This document shows, in pieces, positions 1 to 8,949 of a DNA stretch of 48,124 nucleotides. Both the position numbers and the translations under genes were made by a program. The notes beneath the pieces were generated by a model. The model made no database searches and had not been told where the DNA came from. It was given only the letters and a program-made list of their open reading frames with translations. The stretch is from NCBI GenBank assembly GCA_017453045.1, contig JAFTKX010000012.1, positions 1 to 48,124 on the forward strand, given 5' to 3'. The DNA comes from Clostridia bacterium (lineage in GTDB: Bacteria; Bacillota; Clostridia; Christensenellales; Borkfalkiaceae). Within the stretch, counting starts at the first letter, position 1. The number at the start of each line of letters is the position of its first letter.

Positions 1-383
1 ATTTCAAGTTGCTTTTTACTCTCGTTATTCCAGTTTTTCTTATAGAAAACTACTGCTTGAAGATAGTGCCACTCAGCCGTTCTCTCGTTAAATAAATCGA
101 GTTCTCTTTGAGCGTCGGTAAGGTTGCCCGCTTTTATAAGACCTTCGATTTTGTTATAGAGATTTTCAGTATCTTTAGGATCAGTCTTTTGTTCCATTCT
201 TTCAGCCTTAATATCGCGATAAGCGGCGTCAAGTTCGGTAAGTTTTTTAGCGGCGATATTTCCCGCTTCGCCTTCTAAAAATCTATCTTCTGCCAAAACT
301 TCCCTAATTTTTTTGTATGCGGTTTCAAATTCTTCGTCAGTACAGTCTTTTGTAAGACCGAAAAGTTCGTATTTGTCCATCAT
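1..383 (-). CDS. J-domain-like protein, 3' part outside the window
   Basis: The first about 127 codons of a gene running off the left edge. It begins MMDKYELFGL, then has an acidic segment (DEEFETAYKKIREVL) and LTELDAAYRDIKAE, which match helices I to III of a DnaJ J-domain. The HPD tripeptide that stimulates Hsp70 is absent; the loop reads AEDRFLEGEAG. After about residue 75 a TPR-like helical stretch starts (NLYNKIEGLIKAGNLTDAQ). Two adjacent ATG codons are possible starts; the first overlaps the stop of the DUF5685 gene in an ATGA arrangement, so the two are translationally coupled. Role is unknown; a degenerate J-protein acting with an Hsp70-like partner beyond the edge is inference. Confidence 0.6.
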   Translation of the reverse strand, partial: MMDKYELFGLTKDCTDEEFETAYKKIREVLAEDRFLEGEAGNIAAKKLTELDAAYRDIKAERMEQKTDPKDTENLYNKIEGLIKAGNLTDAQRELDLFNERTAEWHYLQAVVFYKKNWNNESKKQLE

Positions 384-1237
384 TTCTTTTCATTTTCCTT
401 TTTTAATATCTTTAACGTTACCGACGGTATTCCGCGAAGAATAATATTGTCGATAAGGTCGTGGTTAAAATAAAATTTACACTCTGAAAGAGCAACTTTT
501 AAACTTGAAAAAACGTCCGAAAAAACAAACGAAAGGTCGTTTCCACGCTCTTTAAACATCTCTTTAACGGTAGGTTTTTCGCCGTAAGCGTAGTAAAAAG
601 GATTGTAACTACCTTCTTTTACGTCTTTATCGTAATCGTCAAGCGCGTCTATAAGATATATCCACTTACCTAAAAAATAAAAGAGGTTTCTAACGCTTTC
701 AGTAGTTTTATCGCCCAAAGCGAACGCGCCGAGTTCTTCCATCATTTTAGAAAACGGCTCGCATACCATATCTATGCTCGAACACTTTTGCTTTTCAAGT
801 TTGAAAAGGTCGTCGTAATTCTTTTCGATAATAGCCGAAATTTGCGGTCTTCTTTTTAAAACTTTCTTATGCGAACTTTTAAAAAACCAAAGTTTCGCTT
901 TTCCGCCGTTGCCGTCTAAAATATCGTCTTTTATCTTGTAATAAGCAAGTTCGACGTTTATCATTGCCGACAAATCGGTAAGCGCGTCTCCTTTTTCGAC
1001 CATAGGGCGACGTTTAAACCAATGCGCTACGCAACGCTGTCTTACAATTTTTACGTCTTTATCTGCAAGATTATGAACGAGCGCCGAGAAAAAAGCAATG
1101 TCGTAAGTAAGCGAAAGCCTTGCTCTTTGAGAGCAAGTCCTACCTATGCTTTTACAAACCCCACAATAGAGCGCTTTGTATAGCGTGTCGTCCTTTAAAT
1201 AAAGGTACGGCATTTCGGGTTTTACGTAACCGAACAT
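380..1237 (-). CDS. DUF5685 family protein
   Basis: A 285-residue protein opening with MFGYVKPEMPYL and a CGVC motif near residue 26, the hallmark of the DUF5685 family common in Clostridia. Further cysteines (GRTC, RQRC) follow in the first third, so metal binding is possible. Around residue 195 the segment LIDALDDYDKD resembles the aspartate-rich motif of all-helical isoprenoid synthases, which is a resemblance only. No signal peptide is seen. It has a good Shine-Dalgarno (AAAGGAGAATT) before the ATG, and it overlaps the J-domain-like gene by 4 nt. The family has no established function. Confidence 0.75.
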   Translation of the reverse strand: MFGYVKPEMPYLYLKDDTLYKALYCGVCKSIGRTCSQRARLSLTYDIAFFSALVHNLADKDVKIVRQRCVAHWFKRRPMVEKGDALTDLSAMINVELAYYKIKDDILDGNGGKAKLWFFKSSHKKVLKRRPQISAIIEKNYDDLFKLEKQKCSSIDMVCEPFSKMMEELGAFALGDKTTESVRNLFYFLGKWIYLIDALDDYDKDVKEGSYNPFYYAYGEKPTVKEMFKERGNDLSFVFSDVFSSLKVALSECKFYFNHDLIDNIILRGIPSVTLKILKKENEKK

Positions 1238-1378
1238 AATTCTCCTTTTCTTTCGGGTTTTTGCCCGATTTGAGCCGAAATATACTAATCGTCGTTTACA
1301 AATAGATAATTATTATATATAACAGCACTATACACTATACGCCAAATTTAAGTTTTTGTCAAATAAATAATCCCATTA

Positions 1379-2164
1379 CTAAAGATTACACAATTCTTTC
1401 ATTAAGTTTTTATCAATCGGTTGAAATTTCCTCTCGCTTTTTTCAGTTGGAAAACTTAACGCGCAGTTTTCTTCTATCCATTTTGCCGAATCTTTTTCGG
1501 TTTTATTCTTACCCGACAACGCAAAACAACAATCTACTGCGCTATGCGAAAAACCAAAAGCGTTTATAAGTAACGACTTTTTTCTAAAACCGTCGGTATA
1601 AATTTCTAACGCGAGCGACGCTTTGGCTTCTTCAACGCCGAGTAGAAAATCAAAATCTTCATAAAAATCGGCTATATATTCAAAGGTATCTTCGTCGCTT
1701 ACGTCGATAAAACTAAAATGCTCGCAGTCTTTTTCAAGGTCGCTTGCCACGACGATTTTTTCAATGGGAAAGCCCATTTCTTTTACGATATACGCCGAAA
1801 GCAACAACCCTTTATCCGCAGGCGCGCCCAAAACGACCTTTTCTTCGTCTAAATCCATTTGTGAAATAGCGTCTATTATAGCCGAAATCACAAACGGCGA
1901 CGCGCAGTTGGAAAACTTTGCAGAATCTTCTCCGCCGTAGGTAAAATCTACGGCGAATAACTCGTCGCCAAGTCGTACGGTTAAACTTTCTCCTTCGTCA
2001 ACGTCAACTTTAAGTTGCTCAGCAATTTTGTCCGCTCTGTCGCTTAAACTTAAAGTAAAGAGTTTTTCTATCTCGCTTTTGTCGTAAAATGGAAAAGCGG
2101 AAGGCAGTATTCTCTGCCTTCCGTCCGTTACGAAATTTTTTAAATTTAAACTTTTATAATTCAT
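1379..2164 (-). CDS. Degenerate threonine-synthase-like (PLP fold type II) protein
   Basis: 261 residues. The segment at about residues 111-140 (LGAPADKGLLLSAYIVKEMG, then FPIEKIVVAS) resembles the threonine synthase region that normally reads VPTGNFGNILAGYYAKKMG with LPI and ICASNEN. The N-terminus (MNY, then a LSLSDRADKIAEQL helix) also recalls the ThrC N-terminal domain. The protein is far shorter than ThrC (about 490 aa), and the SGDTG and PLP-lysine motifs are not visible, so it is unlikely to make threonine. It overlaps the upstream P-loop gene by 1 nt (TAATG), so they form one unit. Alternative: an unrelated hypothetical protein. The family assignment is by eye and tentative. Confidence 0.4.
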   Translation of the reverse strand: MNYKSLNLKNFVTDGRQRILPSAFPFYDKSEIEKLFTLSLSDRADKIAEQLKVDVDEGESLTVRLGDELFAVDFTYGGEDSAKFSNCASPFVISAIIDAISQMDLDEEKVVLGAPADKGLLLSAYIVKEMGFPIEKIVVASDLEKDCEHFSFIDVSDEDTFEYIADFYEDFDFLLGVEEAKASLALEIYTDGFRKKSLLINAFGFSHSAVDCCFALSGKNKTEKDSAKWIEENCALSFPTEKSERKFQPIDKNLMKELCNL

Positions 2165-2577
2165 TAGCCGATTAAGTCAAGCATGAACTTTGGAAGTTCG
2201 TTTTTGTCAGCGCTTACGGTAAGTTCAACTTCAACGTTGTTTTCTTTGGTGATTTTAGTAAGTTCTGCAAAGAATTTTTCATAAGCGGTTAAATCTCTTT
2301 CGCCGGTAATTCTCTTAATGCCGTCGATAAAAATGTGTTCGATATCGCTGTTGCCTGCAACAAGTCCTTGTAAAAAGCCCGAGAAAGCGTCAACGCTTGA
2401 AATTGCGTATTCTTCTGTGAAAACACACTTAACGTTAAGATCTATATCTACCGAGTAAACCTTTTCGTCGGTAATGAATACAACGTTACCCTTTGCGGTT
2501 TTTGCGCAAGCGTTAACGTCGTCTTTAATAATTTTAGTTTTGCCAAAGCCTTTTGGGCCGTAAATGAGTTTTACCAT
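2164..2577 (-). CDS. Small P-loop ATPase-like protein
   Basis: 137 residues. A Walker A motif GPKGFGKT lies at residues 7-14 and a Walker-B-like strand HIFIDGIKRI at about 81-90, giving a minimal RecA/ASCE-like nucleotide-binding core without further domains. It has a strong Shine-Dalgarno (CGGAGG) and its own promoter. The stop codon overlaps the ATG of the threonine-synthase-like gene, so the two proteins probably work together. Similar short ATP-binding proteins are common in Clostridia without known function. Confidence 0.6.
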   Translation of the reverse strand: MVKLIYGPKGFGKTKIIKDDVNACAKTAKGNVVFITDEKVYSVDIDLNVKCVFTEEYAISSVDAFSGFLQGLVAGNSDIEHIFIDGIKRITGERDLTAYEKFFAELTKITKENNVEVELTVSADKNELPKFMLDLIG

Positions 2578-2607
2578 AAAACGTGTCCTCCGTTTTTTCT
2601 TTTTTAT

Positions 2608-2636
2608 ATTGTATAATAAATTTATATTTTTTTCAA
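2608..2636 (-). promoter_or_regulatory. Sigma-A-type promoter for the P-loop gene
   Basis: On the minus strand TTGAAA (2636-2631) is followed after 17 bp by TACAAT (2613-2608). Transcription would start near 2601, about 24 nt upstream of the ATG at 2577. Pattern-based only. Confidence 0.55.
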
Positions 2637-2681
2637 GGGGTTTTGCTAAATATTTTAAGTTTTTTTAAAATTTTTACAATT

Positions 2682-3872
2682 TTATTCAAGGCTTTGGATA
2701 AACGCCTTTATTTTGTCGACGCCTTTTTGAATATCTTGGCAAGAAACGGTGTAAGCAAGTCTTACGCTGTTATCGTCGCCAAAGGCAAGACCGGGTATAA
2801 CCGCAACGCCAAAACTTAAAAGACGTTCGGCGAAACTTACGCTTCCTAATATCTTTTCGCCTTTAAAACTCTTTCCAAAATGAGCAGACACGTCTACGAA
2901 AACGTAAAACGCTCCTTTTGGATATACCGTTTTAAACCCGTCGATTTCGTTAAGTCTTTCATAAAGAAGTTTTCTTCTTTTGTCGAACTCAGCGACCATT
3001 TTAGAAAGGTCGTCGCTCGCCGAAGAAATTGCTTTTGCCGACGCGTATTGAGCAAACGAACAGGCGTTCGACGTAGTGTGTCCTTGCATTGCCGAAACTG
3101 CTTTCGCCACTTCGGTAGGACAAGCCATATAACCTATTCTCCACCCAGTCATAGAATACGTTTTTGAAACGCCGTTTATGACTATCGTATGCTCTTTTGC
3201 GTAAGGCGTTAACGAAGCGATTGATACGTGCTTTTCTCCGTCGAAAACGAGTTTTTCGTAAACTTCGTCCGAAATGATTTCGATATTGTGCTTTTCTGCT
3301 ACTTTAGCAATCTCTAAAAGTTCGTCTTTTGAGTAAACGACGCCCGTAGGATTGCAAGGCGAATTTATTAAAACGCATCTCGTTTTAGGGGTTATTGCCC
3401 TTTCAAAATCGTCGATATTCAACTTATAGCCCGACTTTTTGTCAGTTTTCACAATAATTGACTTTCCGCCTGCAAGCGCTACTTGCTCAACGTATGTTAT
3501 CCAGTACGGCGCGGGAATTATAACTTCGTCCCCTTCGTCTAATATAGCGCAAAAAGCGTGATAGAGAGAACTTTTAGCTCCCGAAGATACCACGATATTT
3601 TCTACGCCGTATAAAAGACCGTTATCCGTTTTCAACTTTTCGACTATCGCTTTTTTAAGTTCGGGAATACCTGCGGTTGGAGTGTATTTAGTCTTTCCAT
3701 CGTAAAGCGCCGAAACCGCCTCTTTTATTATGTATTCGGGCGTATTAAAATCGGGTTTGCCCGCGGTAAAGGCGACGACGTCTTTACCTTCTTTTTTTAA
3801 AGCCTTTGCCTTTGCCGATATTTCAAGCGTTACCGACGGGGCTATTTTACTCACTCGTTTTGAAATCTTCAT
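2682..3872 (-). CDS. aspC: Pyridoxal phosphate-dependent aspartate aminotransferase (class I, type Ib)
   Basis: 396 residues, the usual length. It transfers the amino group between aspartate and 2-oxoglutarate in the cytosol. Visible motifs are SGAKSSLYHAF (phosphate loop), APYWITYVEQ, the NSPCNPTGVVYS substrate-loop motif, ISDEVYEKLVF (the Asp and Tyr contacting PLP), and SKTYSMTGWRIGY with the Schiff-base lysine. The conserved terminal arginine region is present (NSVRLAYTVS). The start overlaps the prfA stop by 1 nt (TAATG), so it is translationally coupled to the release-factor genes. Other substrates of the family (for example prephenate) cannot be excluded. Confidence 0.85.
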   Translation of the reverse strand: MKISKRVSKIAPSVTLEISAKAKALKKEGKDVVAFTAGKPDFNTPEYIIKEAVSALYDGKTKYTPTAGIPELKKAIVEKLKTDNGLLYGVENIVVSSGAKSSLYHAFCAILDEGDEVIIPAPYWITYVEQVALAGGKSIIVKTDKKSGYKLNIDDFERAITPKTRCVLINSPCNPTGVVYSKDELLEIAKVAEKHNIEIISDEVYEKLVFDGEKHVSIASLTPYAKEHTIVINGVSKTYSMTGWRIGYMACPTEVAKAVSAMQGHTTSNACSFAQYASAKAISSASDDLSKMVAEFDKRRKLLYERLNEIDGFKTVYPKGAFYVFVDVSAHFGKSFKGEKILGSVSFAERLLSFGVAVIPGLAFGDDNSVRLAYTVSCQDIQKGVDKIKAFIQSLE

Positions 3873-4945
3873 TAGTCTTCCTCCTGCGACGAGAGTTTTG
3901 CTTCTCTATCCGCGATTGCAAGAGCTTCTATCATATCCGTTATATTGCCCATAAGGAAATCTTCGAGAGAATAAATCGTATAACCTATTCTGTGGTCGGT
4001 AATTCGTCCTTGTGGGAAATTGTAAGTTCTAATTCTTTCAGAACGGTCTCCCGTTCCAACTTGGCTCTTTCTATTCGCCGCGTATTCGCTTTGGTATTTT
4101 GTATTATAATAATCGTAAAGACGGCTTTTCATAACTTTCATTGCTTTTTCGCGGTTTTTAATTTGCGAACGTTCGTCTTGACAAGTTACGACTATTCCCG
4201 TTGGAATATGAGTCATTCTTATACACGATTCAGTTTTATTTACGTGTTGACCGCCCGCTCCGCTCGAACGGAAGGTGTCGATTTTAAGGTCTTTTTCTTC
4301 AATATGAATTTCTACGTCTTCGGCTTCGGGCAAAACTGCAACGGTTACCGTAGAGGTATGAATTCTACCTTGAGATTCGGTGTCGGGCACTCTTTGAACT
4401 CTGTGAACTCCGCTTTCGTACTTAAGTTTACTGTAAACGCCCTTTCCGCTAATTGAAAAAACGACTTCTTTTATACCGCCGAGTTCGGTGGTGTTACTGT
4501 CGATTTCTTCAGTTTTCCAACGATTGCTTTCGGCGTATTTTACGTACATTCTGTAAAGTTCGTACGCAAAGAGAGCGGCTTCTTCTCCGCCTGCGCCACC
4601 CCTTATTTCAACGATAACGTTCTTACCGTCGTCAGGGTCTTTGGGAAGAAGTAAAATTTTAAGTTCGTCGACGAGTTGCGCGAGTCTTTTTTTACAAGAA
4701 TAATATTCTTCTTCGAGCATAGACTTCATTTCGGGGTCTGTTTCAACCTTTAAAAGTTCTTCCGCGCTCTTACCGTCTTCTTCAATTTTTTTGTACTCTA
4801 AATATTTATTAGCCGTTTCTTCAATTTCCGCCCTTTCTTTAACGTACTTTTGCCAAAGTTCGATATCTTTTATTACTTCAGGGTCGGAAACAAGTTCGGA
4901 CAATTTTTCAAATCTTTCGAGTATTGCGCTTAATTTACTTATCAT
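3872..4945 (-). CDS. prfA: Peptide chain release factor 1
   Basis: 357 residues, the standard RF1 length. It recognises UAA and UAG in the ribosomal A site and triggers peptide hydrolysis. The catalytic GGQ motif is in [12 protein letters not shown] at about residues 230-241. The codon-recognition loop shows the PxT tripeptide in the form PDT ([13 protein letters not shown]), as expected for RF1 rather than RF2. The C-terminal [18 protein letters not shown] segment is also typical. It lies directly after the gene for its own methyltransferase, with an ATGA overlap. Confidence 0.97.
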   Translation of the reverse strand: MISKLSAILERFEKLSELVSDPEVIKDIELWQKYVKERAEIEETANKYLEYKKIEEDGKSAEELLKVETDPEMKSMLEEEYYSCKKRLAQLVDELKILLLPKDPDDGKNVIVEIRGGAGGEEAALFAYELYRMYVKYAESNRWKTEEIDSNTTELGGIKEVVFSISGKGVYSKLKYESGVHRVQRVPDTESQGRIHTSTVTVAVLPEAEDVEIHIEEKDLKIDTFRSSGAGGQHVNKTESCIRMTHIPTGIVVTCQDERSQIKNREKAMKVMKSRLYDYYNTKYQSEYAANRKSQVGTGDRSERIRTYNFPQGRITDHRIGYTIYSLEDFLMGNITDMIEALAIADREAKLSSQEED

Positions 4946-6744
4946 AAAACCGCCTTCACAATCCTTTCAATTCCGTTTATATCTTTAATAATTTCTACCG
5001 TATAATTTTTAACGAGCAAATTTTTAACGGCTTGCGCTTGATCAAAGCCAACTTCTAAAAAGAGCATTCCGCCTTTTTTTAGATAATCTTTCGCTTGTTG
5101 AGCGATTATTCTATAATAATCAAGCCCGTCTTTTCCGCCGTCTAACGCCAAATTCGGCTCGTAATTTTTGACTTCGTTTTGCAGTTCGGCTATATCCACA
5201 TTTTTAATATACGGGGGATTAGACAAAATAAAATCAAATTTGCCCCTTATGTTTTCAAACATATCGCCGTGAATTACCGAAACGTTAACGTCGTGCTTTT
5301 TAAAATTTTCTTCGGCGACTGCAAGCGCGCCCTTTGAAATATCCGACGCGACGACTTTAGCCCCCGTTTTTTTAGCGACGGCAAGCGCAATCGCCCCACT
5401 ACCCGTGCAAAGATCTAATACTCTATGCTCAGGTCTTATATAATCGCAAGCGCGCATTACGAGTTCTTCAGTTTCAGGTCTTGGAATAAGCGTTCTTTCG
5501 TCTACTTTTAAAGTATATCCGTAAAAATCGCACTCGCCCAAAACGTACCAAAGCGGACGACCTGAAAGCCTTTCTTTTGCAAGGCGTTCAGCCGTTTCGG
5601 AAACTTTAACTGAAACGAGTTTTTCACCCTTTATTTCACCGCGATTAAGTCCGCTTGCGTAGCAAACTATCCAGTCTGCTTCGGAAATTTCTTCAATTCC
5701 ACCGCTTAAAAGCGTAGTTTTTATTCTTTCGGTTAAATCGCAAACCTTTTCAGGCATGCGGAATTTTTCACACGGCTCGTTTGCGTCCGCGTCCATCTTG
5801 AGAACTTTGTTAAACGCCGTTATGGCAACTTCTATCATATCGTCGTCGGGTTCACGAGTTGTAATTCTTTGAATTAAAAGACCGGGAAGTTTTAAAGGAT
5901 AAACTAAAAAACTGTCCGTTTTAGAAAGAAGTTTGAGTAGTTCGTACGAAAGCCCTGCAACGAGCGGGAGTAACGCGAGTTTTGAAACGAGTTTTAAAAA
6001 CCCGTTAGTAAGCATAGGAAATACCGCTCCGAAAACAGAAAAGACCAAAATGCTTACAATCATAACCAAAAACATAAACGTAGTTCCGCATCTATCGTGA
6101 ACGCGCTTACATTTTCTTACGTTTTGAACGGTGAGTTTAAGCCCTTTTTCGTAAGCCGTAATAGTTTTATGTTCCGCGCCGTGATACATATACGTTCGCC
6201 TAATGTCTTTCATAAGCGAAGTGAGTAAAACGTACCCGACGAAAATAAGTATTCTTATTAAACCTTCAAACAAATTAACCCAAATGAGTTTTTCGGTAAC
6301 TAAAGAAGAAAAAAGCCTTCCTAAAAAATGTGGGATTACGAAAAACAAACCTATCGAAAAAGCAAGCCCTAAAATAACGCCTATGGTTATTACCACGCTC
6401 ATTATATCGACTTTAAAGGTTTTTGAAAGCCATTTTTCAAACTTGCTCGACTCGGACTGTTCTTCTTCGCCGTAAAGTTCCGCAGAGCGCATTAAAATTT
6501 TTACGCCCGTAACCATTGACGAGAAAAAGTTAACCATACCCCTAATAACTGGAAGTTTTGCTATTTTACTAACTTTTTCTTGGGGTTTTAACCTATCCGC
6601 TTCAAGACGAATAACACCGTCCGAATCTCTTACGGCGGTGGCAATACCCGATTTTCCGCGCATCATAACGCCTTCTAATACGGCTTGACCGCCGATAGAC
6701 GTCTTACACGCTTTTTTATTTTTTTTAGTCTGCTTTTTACCCAT
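4942..6744 (-). CDS. prmC: DUF1385 membrane protein fused to release-factor glutamine methyltransferase PrmC
   Basis: One frame of 600 residues joins two usually separate proteins. Residues 1 to about 310 are a DUF1385 protein: [13 protein letters not shown] near the N-terminus, several membrane segments and the conserved [13 protein letters not shown]. Residues from about 320 onward are PrmC/HemK: an N-terminal helical domain, RPETEEL, an SAM-binding [15 protein letters not shown] and the catalytic NPPY motif. PrmC methylates the GGQ glutamine of RF1, and prfA overlaps it by 4 nt. The longer frame could start at a TTG (6762), but the ATG at 6744 has AAGG about 11 nt upstream and gives the usual DUF1385 N-terminus. 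The fusion would tether PrmC to the membrane. Confidence 0.9.
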   Translation of the reverse strand: MGKKQTKKNKKACKTSIGGQAVLEGVMMRGKSGIATAVRDSDGVIRLEADRLKPQEKVSKIAKLPVIRGMVNFFSSMVTGVKILMRSAELYGEEEQSESSKFEKWLSKTFKVDIMSVVITIGVILGLAFSIGLFFVIPHFLGRLFSSLVTEKLIWVNLFEGLIRILIFVGYVLLTSLMKDIRRTYMYHGAEHKTITAYEKGLKLTVQNVRKCKRVHDRCGTTFMFLVMIVSILVFSVFGAVFPMLTNGFLKLVSKLALLPLVAGLSYELLKLLSKTDSFLVYPLKLPGLLIQRITTREPDDDMIEVAITAFNKVLKMDADANEPCEKFRMPEKVCDLTERIKTTLLSGGIEEISEADWIVCYASGLNRGEIKGEKLVSVKVSETAERLAKERLSGRPLWYVLGECDFYGYTLKVDERTLIPRPETEELVMRACDYIRPEHRVLDLCTGSGAIALAVAKKTGAKVVASDISKGALAVAEENFKKHDVNVSVIHGDMFENIRGKFDFILSNPPYIKNVDIAELQNEVKNYEPNLALDGGKDGLDYYRIIAQQAKDYLKKGGMLFLEVGFDQAQAVKNLLVKNYTVEIIKDINGIERIVKAVL

Positions 6745-6856
6745 ACTCTTTTGCCTTGTCAAAGCCTACGCCATATAAAAAAATAACCCCAAGTATATAA
6801 CACTCAGGGCTGAATAACCGAATTTTGCGGTATCAACCGTCAAAAATCCTATACAA

Positions 6857-7060
6857 TTAAAGATTGTATCTTTTCTTGAATTTATCAACGCGTCCGCCGG
6901 TATCGACAAGTTTCTGCTTGCCAGTAAAGAACGGATGGCATTTACTGCAAATATCTACTTTTATAACGTCGGTATTTTTAGTAGTACCTGTTTGGAAAGT
7001 TTCTCCGCAAGCACACTGAACGGTGACAATTTTATAGTTAGGATGTAATTCCGCTTTCAT
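6857..7060 (-). CDS. rpmE: 50S ribosomal protein L31
   Basis: 67 residues. This is the zinc-type L31 that bridges the large-subunit central protuberance and the small-subunit head. It begins [15 protein letters not shown], with CACG and CSKCH as the zinc ligands and the HPFFTGKQK motif. It has a good Shine-Dalgarno (GTGAGGTG), and a consensus promoter lies just upstream. It heads the transcription unit containing prmC, prfA and the aminotransferase, a linkage well known in Bacillota. Confidence 0.97.
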   Translation of the reverse strand: MKAELHPNYKIVTVQCACGETFQTGTTKNTDVIKVDICSKCHPFFTGKQKLVDTGGRVDKFKKRYNL

Positions 7061-7092
7061 TTTTTCACCTCACAAGATTTTTATGCTAACAT

Positions 7093-7121
7093 ATTATATA
7101 TTATTTTGTCGGGTATGTCAA
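7093..7121 (-). promoter_or_regulatory. Consensus sigma-A promoter of rpmE
   Basis: On the minus strand a perfect TTGACA (7121-7116), a 17-bp spacer and a perfect TATAAT (7098-7093). It lies 33 nt from the rpmE start, leaving room for the Shine-Dalgarno. The strongest promoter by sequence in the window, as expected for a ribosomal protein gene. Confidence 0.85.
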
Positions 7122-7220
7122 TCGTTTAAACGGCACAATTTTATTTTTTTATTTAATATAATGATCATTACTTAAAAAGTTTGGTCGTTTTGACGCAAAA
7201 AAATTATTTGGCGTTTTCGC

Positions 7221-7249
7221 TTGCAAAAAAAACGATAATATACTATACT
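7221..7249 (+). promoter_or_regulatory. Promoter of the MDR-like gene
   Basis: TTGCAA (7221-7226), a 17-bp spacer and TATACT (7244-7249). Transcription would start near 7256, which excludes the more upstream TTG start at 7181 and supports the ATG at 7277. Confidence 0.6.
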
Positions 7250-7276
7250 TATTTTACTAAAACTGTAGGAAATCGT

Positions 7277-8302
7277 ATGATAGGTTGGAAAGTTTCCGAA
7301 TTTGGAAAAATCGAAAAAACTAAACATCAAGAATTTTTAGACGGGCTTGATAGCGTAAAAATCAAACTCACGCGCGCTCTCGTTACTGAAGACGACGTCG
7401 CTTATATAGCGGGCGAAGAAAAATCGCTTAAACTCCCCGTTATTCCCGTGAGATTTGCGGTTGGTCAAGTATCTGAAGTCGCGCAGGATAACGAATTCTT
7501 AAAAAAAGGAGATAGAGTTGTTTTATCTTCGGTTTCCCCTTGCGGAAGTTGTCCTTCTTGCGAGTCGGGAGCACCTGAAAATTGCTATAACTTTAGCGTT
7601 GCAGGCAAAAACGTAGACGGATTTTTAAAGGACTTTGCCGTTACTAATCTTTCAAACGTCTACGCTCTCCCCAAAAGCGTAAAAGACGCTGACGCCGTTT
7701 ATATCGAATACGTCGCGCTTGCCCTTTCGGTTATCGACAAATTAAACGTTAAAAAAAGTTCGCACGTCGCCATTATCGGCGGTAACGTTTTCGCTTCGAT
7801 TTTGGCGCAAATTCTCATTTATTACCAAGCAGTTCCCATTTTGATTGACGAAAAAGAAAGTAATTTGCGTATGGCGAAAAAATCGGGAATTTATTACACG
7901 GTTTCAACAAACTCTAAACCGGAAAAAGAAATCGCTTCGATTACGGGCGGAAGGATGGCAAGTAGCGTAGTTTACGTTACTCGCTCTAACTTAAACACCG
8001 AACTTGCATATAAAATTGCTTCGCACAACGCTCCCGTAGTTTTCGCTGGTTACTCATATCCCACTTTAAGAGTTCCAATGAACGTCGCTTTGTCTAAACA
8101 AATTCAGACGAGTTGCGTAAACAACGGATACGGCAATTACCTTGCGGCAATTAACTTGCTTGCAAATAAAGCGATAGACCTTTCGACTTACGCTTTGCCT
8201 GAAACTAAAATGGACGATATAATTCCCGAAGTTGAAAAAATGGTAGAACGCTTTAACGACAAAAAACCTTTTAACAATCTACTTGTCAATCTTTTAGACT
8301 AA
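7277..8302 (+). CDS. Zinc-type alcohol dehydrogenase-like (MDR) protein lacking catalytic zinc ligands
   Basis: 341 residues. The N-terminal GroES-like domain keeps the structural-zinc lobe (CGSCPSCESGAPENC, about residues 97-111). The Rossmann domain shows VAIIGGNVFASILAQI. The family's catalytic zinc ligands are missing: the CGxD cysteine region reads VTEDDVAYIAG and the GHE motif reads AVGQVSEV. It may therefore be a non-catalytic or differently acting oxidoreductase. The ATG at 7277 is preferred because AGGA lies upstream and the promoter ends at 7249. It is monocistronic, closed by a terminator at 8305. Substrate unknown. Confidence 0.7.
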   Translation: MIGWKVSEFGKIEKTKHQEFLDGLDSVKIKLTRALVTEDDVAYIAGEEKSLKLPVIPVRFAVGQVSEVAQDNEFLKKGDRVVLSSVSPCGSCPSCESGAPENCYNFSVAGKNVDGFLKDFAVTNLSNVYALPKSVKDADAVYIEYVALALSVIDKLNVKKSSHVAIIGGNVFASILAQILIYYQAVPILIDEKESNLRMAKKSGIYYTVSTNSKPEKEIASITGGRMASSVVYVTRSNLNTELAYKIASHNAPVVFAGYSYPTLRVPMNVALSKQIQTSCVNNGYGNYLAAINLLANKAIDLSTYALPETKMDDIIPEVEKMVERFNDKKPFNNLLVNLLD

Positions 8303-8304
8303 CT

Positions 8305-8334
8305 AAAACGGATAGGCCTCCTATCCGTTTTAAA
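8305..8334 (+). terminator. Intrinsic terminator of the MDR-like gene
   Basis: A 12-bp perfect stem (AAAACGGATAGG and CCTATCCGTTTT) around a CCT loop, starting 3 nt after the stop codon, with a T-rich tail. Confidence 0.75.
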
Positions 8335-8346
8335 TTTATATAAAAC

Positions 8347-8380
8347 AACCGTTAGTTGATAGTATAATCAACCGACGGTT
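8347..8380. promoter_or_regulatory. Imperfect inverted repeat upstream of the XRE gene
   Basis: AACCGTTAGTTGAT (8347-8360) and ATCAACCGACGGTT (8367-8380) pair at 12 of 14 positions around a 6-nt centre. It lies about 45 bp before a TATAAT (8427-8432) of the XRE gene. It may be an autoregulatory operator; a second terminator is the alternative, but no T-tract follows. Confidence 0.4.
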
Positions 8381-8457
8381 TATGAATTTCAACCTTTACT
8401 CTATGGAATTTTAAAAAATACTGTCGTATAATTAAAGTATGAATTTTGGAGGTGCTT

Positions 8458-8949
8458 ATGAATTCTATAGGAAAAAATATTGCGAAATATCGCAAAGAAA
8501 AAAACATTACGCAAGAACAACTCGCTGAAATATGCAACGTTTCGCCACAAGCCGTTTCAAAATGGGAAAACGACGTTTCTTGTCCGGACGTTACTCTTTT
8601 AAAAACGATTGCGAGAACTTTTAACGTGTCTGTAGACGCTCTTTTAGACGACGGTCAAGGAGCGATTACCACGTTTGTTGAAGAAAACAAAACTAAGACA
8701 AATAAACTTTTAAAAATCCGTTGCATAGACGGCGACAGCAAAGTAAACGTTAACCTTCCGCTTGCCCTTATTGAAGTTTTACTAAAAAACGACGACCTTG
8801 CGAACAGTTTTCATTTTGGCGGTAAAGAAAACGCCTTTAAATCCATTGACTTTAATCAAATTTTAGAACTCGTTTCGCTTGGCGTTATGGGTAAACTCGT
8901 CGAGGTTGAAGACAAAGACGGAGAAACCGTAGAGGTTTGGGTTGAATGA
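8458..8949 (+). CDS. XRE-family regulator with C-terminal YvlB/LiaX-like domain
   Basis: 163 residues. An N-terminal helix-turn-helix of the Cro/CI type covers residues 4-60 (IAKYRKEKNITQEQLAEIC, then VSPQAVSKWEND). The C-terminal half (KVNVNLPLALIEVLL up to GKLVEVEDKDGETVEVWVE) resembles the strand-rich domain of SHOCT-like/YvlB and LiaX proteins linked to envelope stress. A TTG at 8446 would extend the frame, but the ATG at 8458 has GGAGG at ideal spacing. It overlaps the next gene by 4 nt (ATGA). It likely regulates its own operon; the target signal is unknown. Confidence 0.75.
   Translation: MNSIGKNIAKYRKEKNITQEQLAEICNVSPQAVSKWENDVSCPDVTLLKTIARTFNVSVDALLDDGQGAITTFVEENKTKTNKLLKIRCIDGDSKVNVNLPLALIEVLLKNDDLANSFHFGGKENAFKSIDFNQILELVSLGVMGKLVEVEDKDGETVEVWVE

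Noticed and set aside
3806-4456. 216-codon plus-strand frame
   Set aside because: It is antisense to prfA and the aminotransferase and has no ribosome site; the minus-strand genes are certain.
6745-6762. TTG start for the DUF1385-PrmC fusion
   Set aside because: No ribosome site; the ATG at 6744 fits family N-termini.
7181-7276. TTG start for the MDR-like gene
   Set aside because: A promoter lies inside this stretch and the ATG at 7277 has AGGA upstream.
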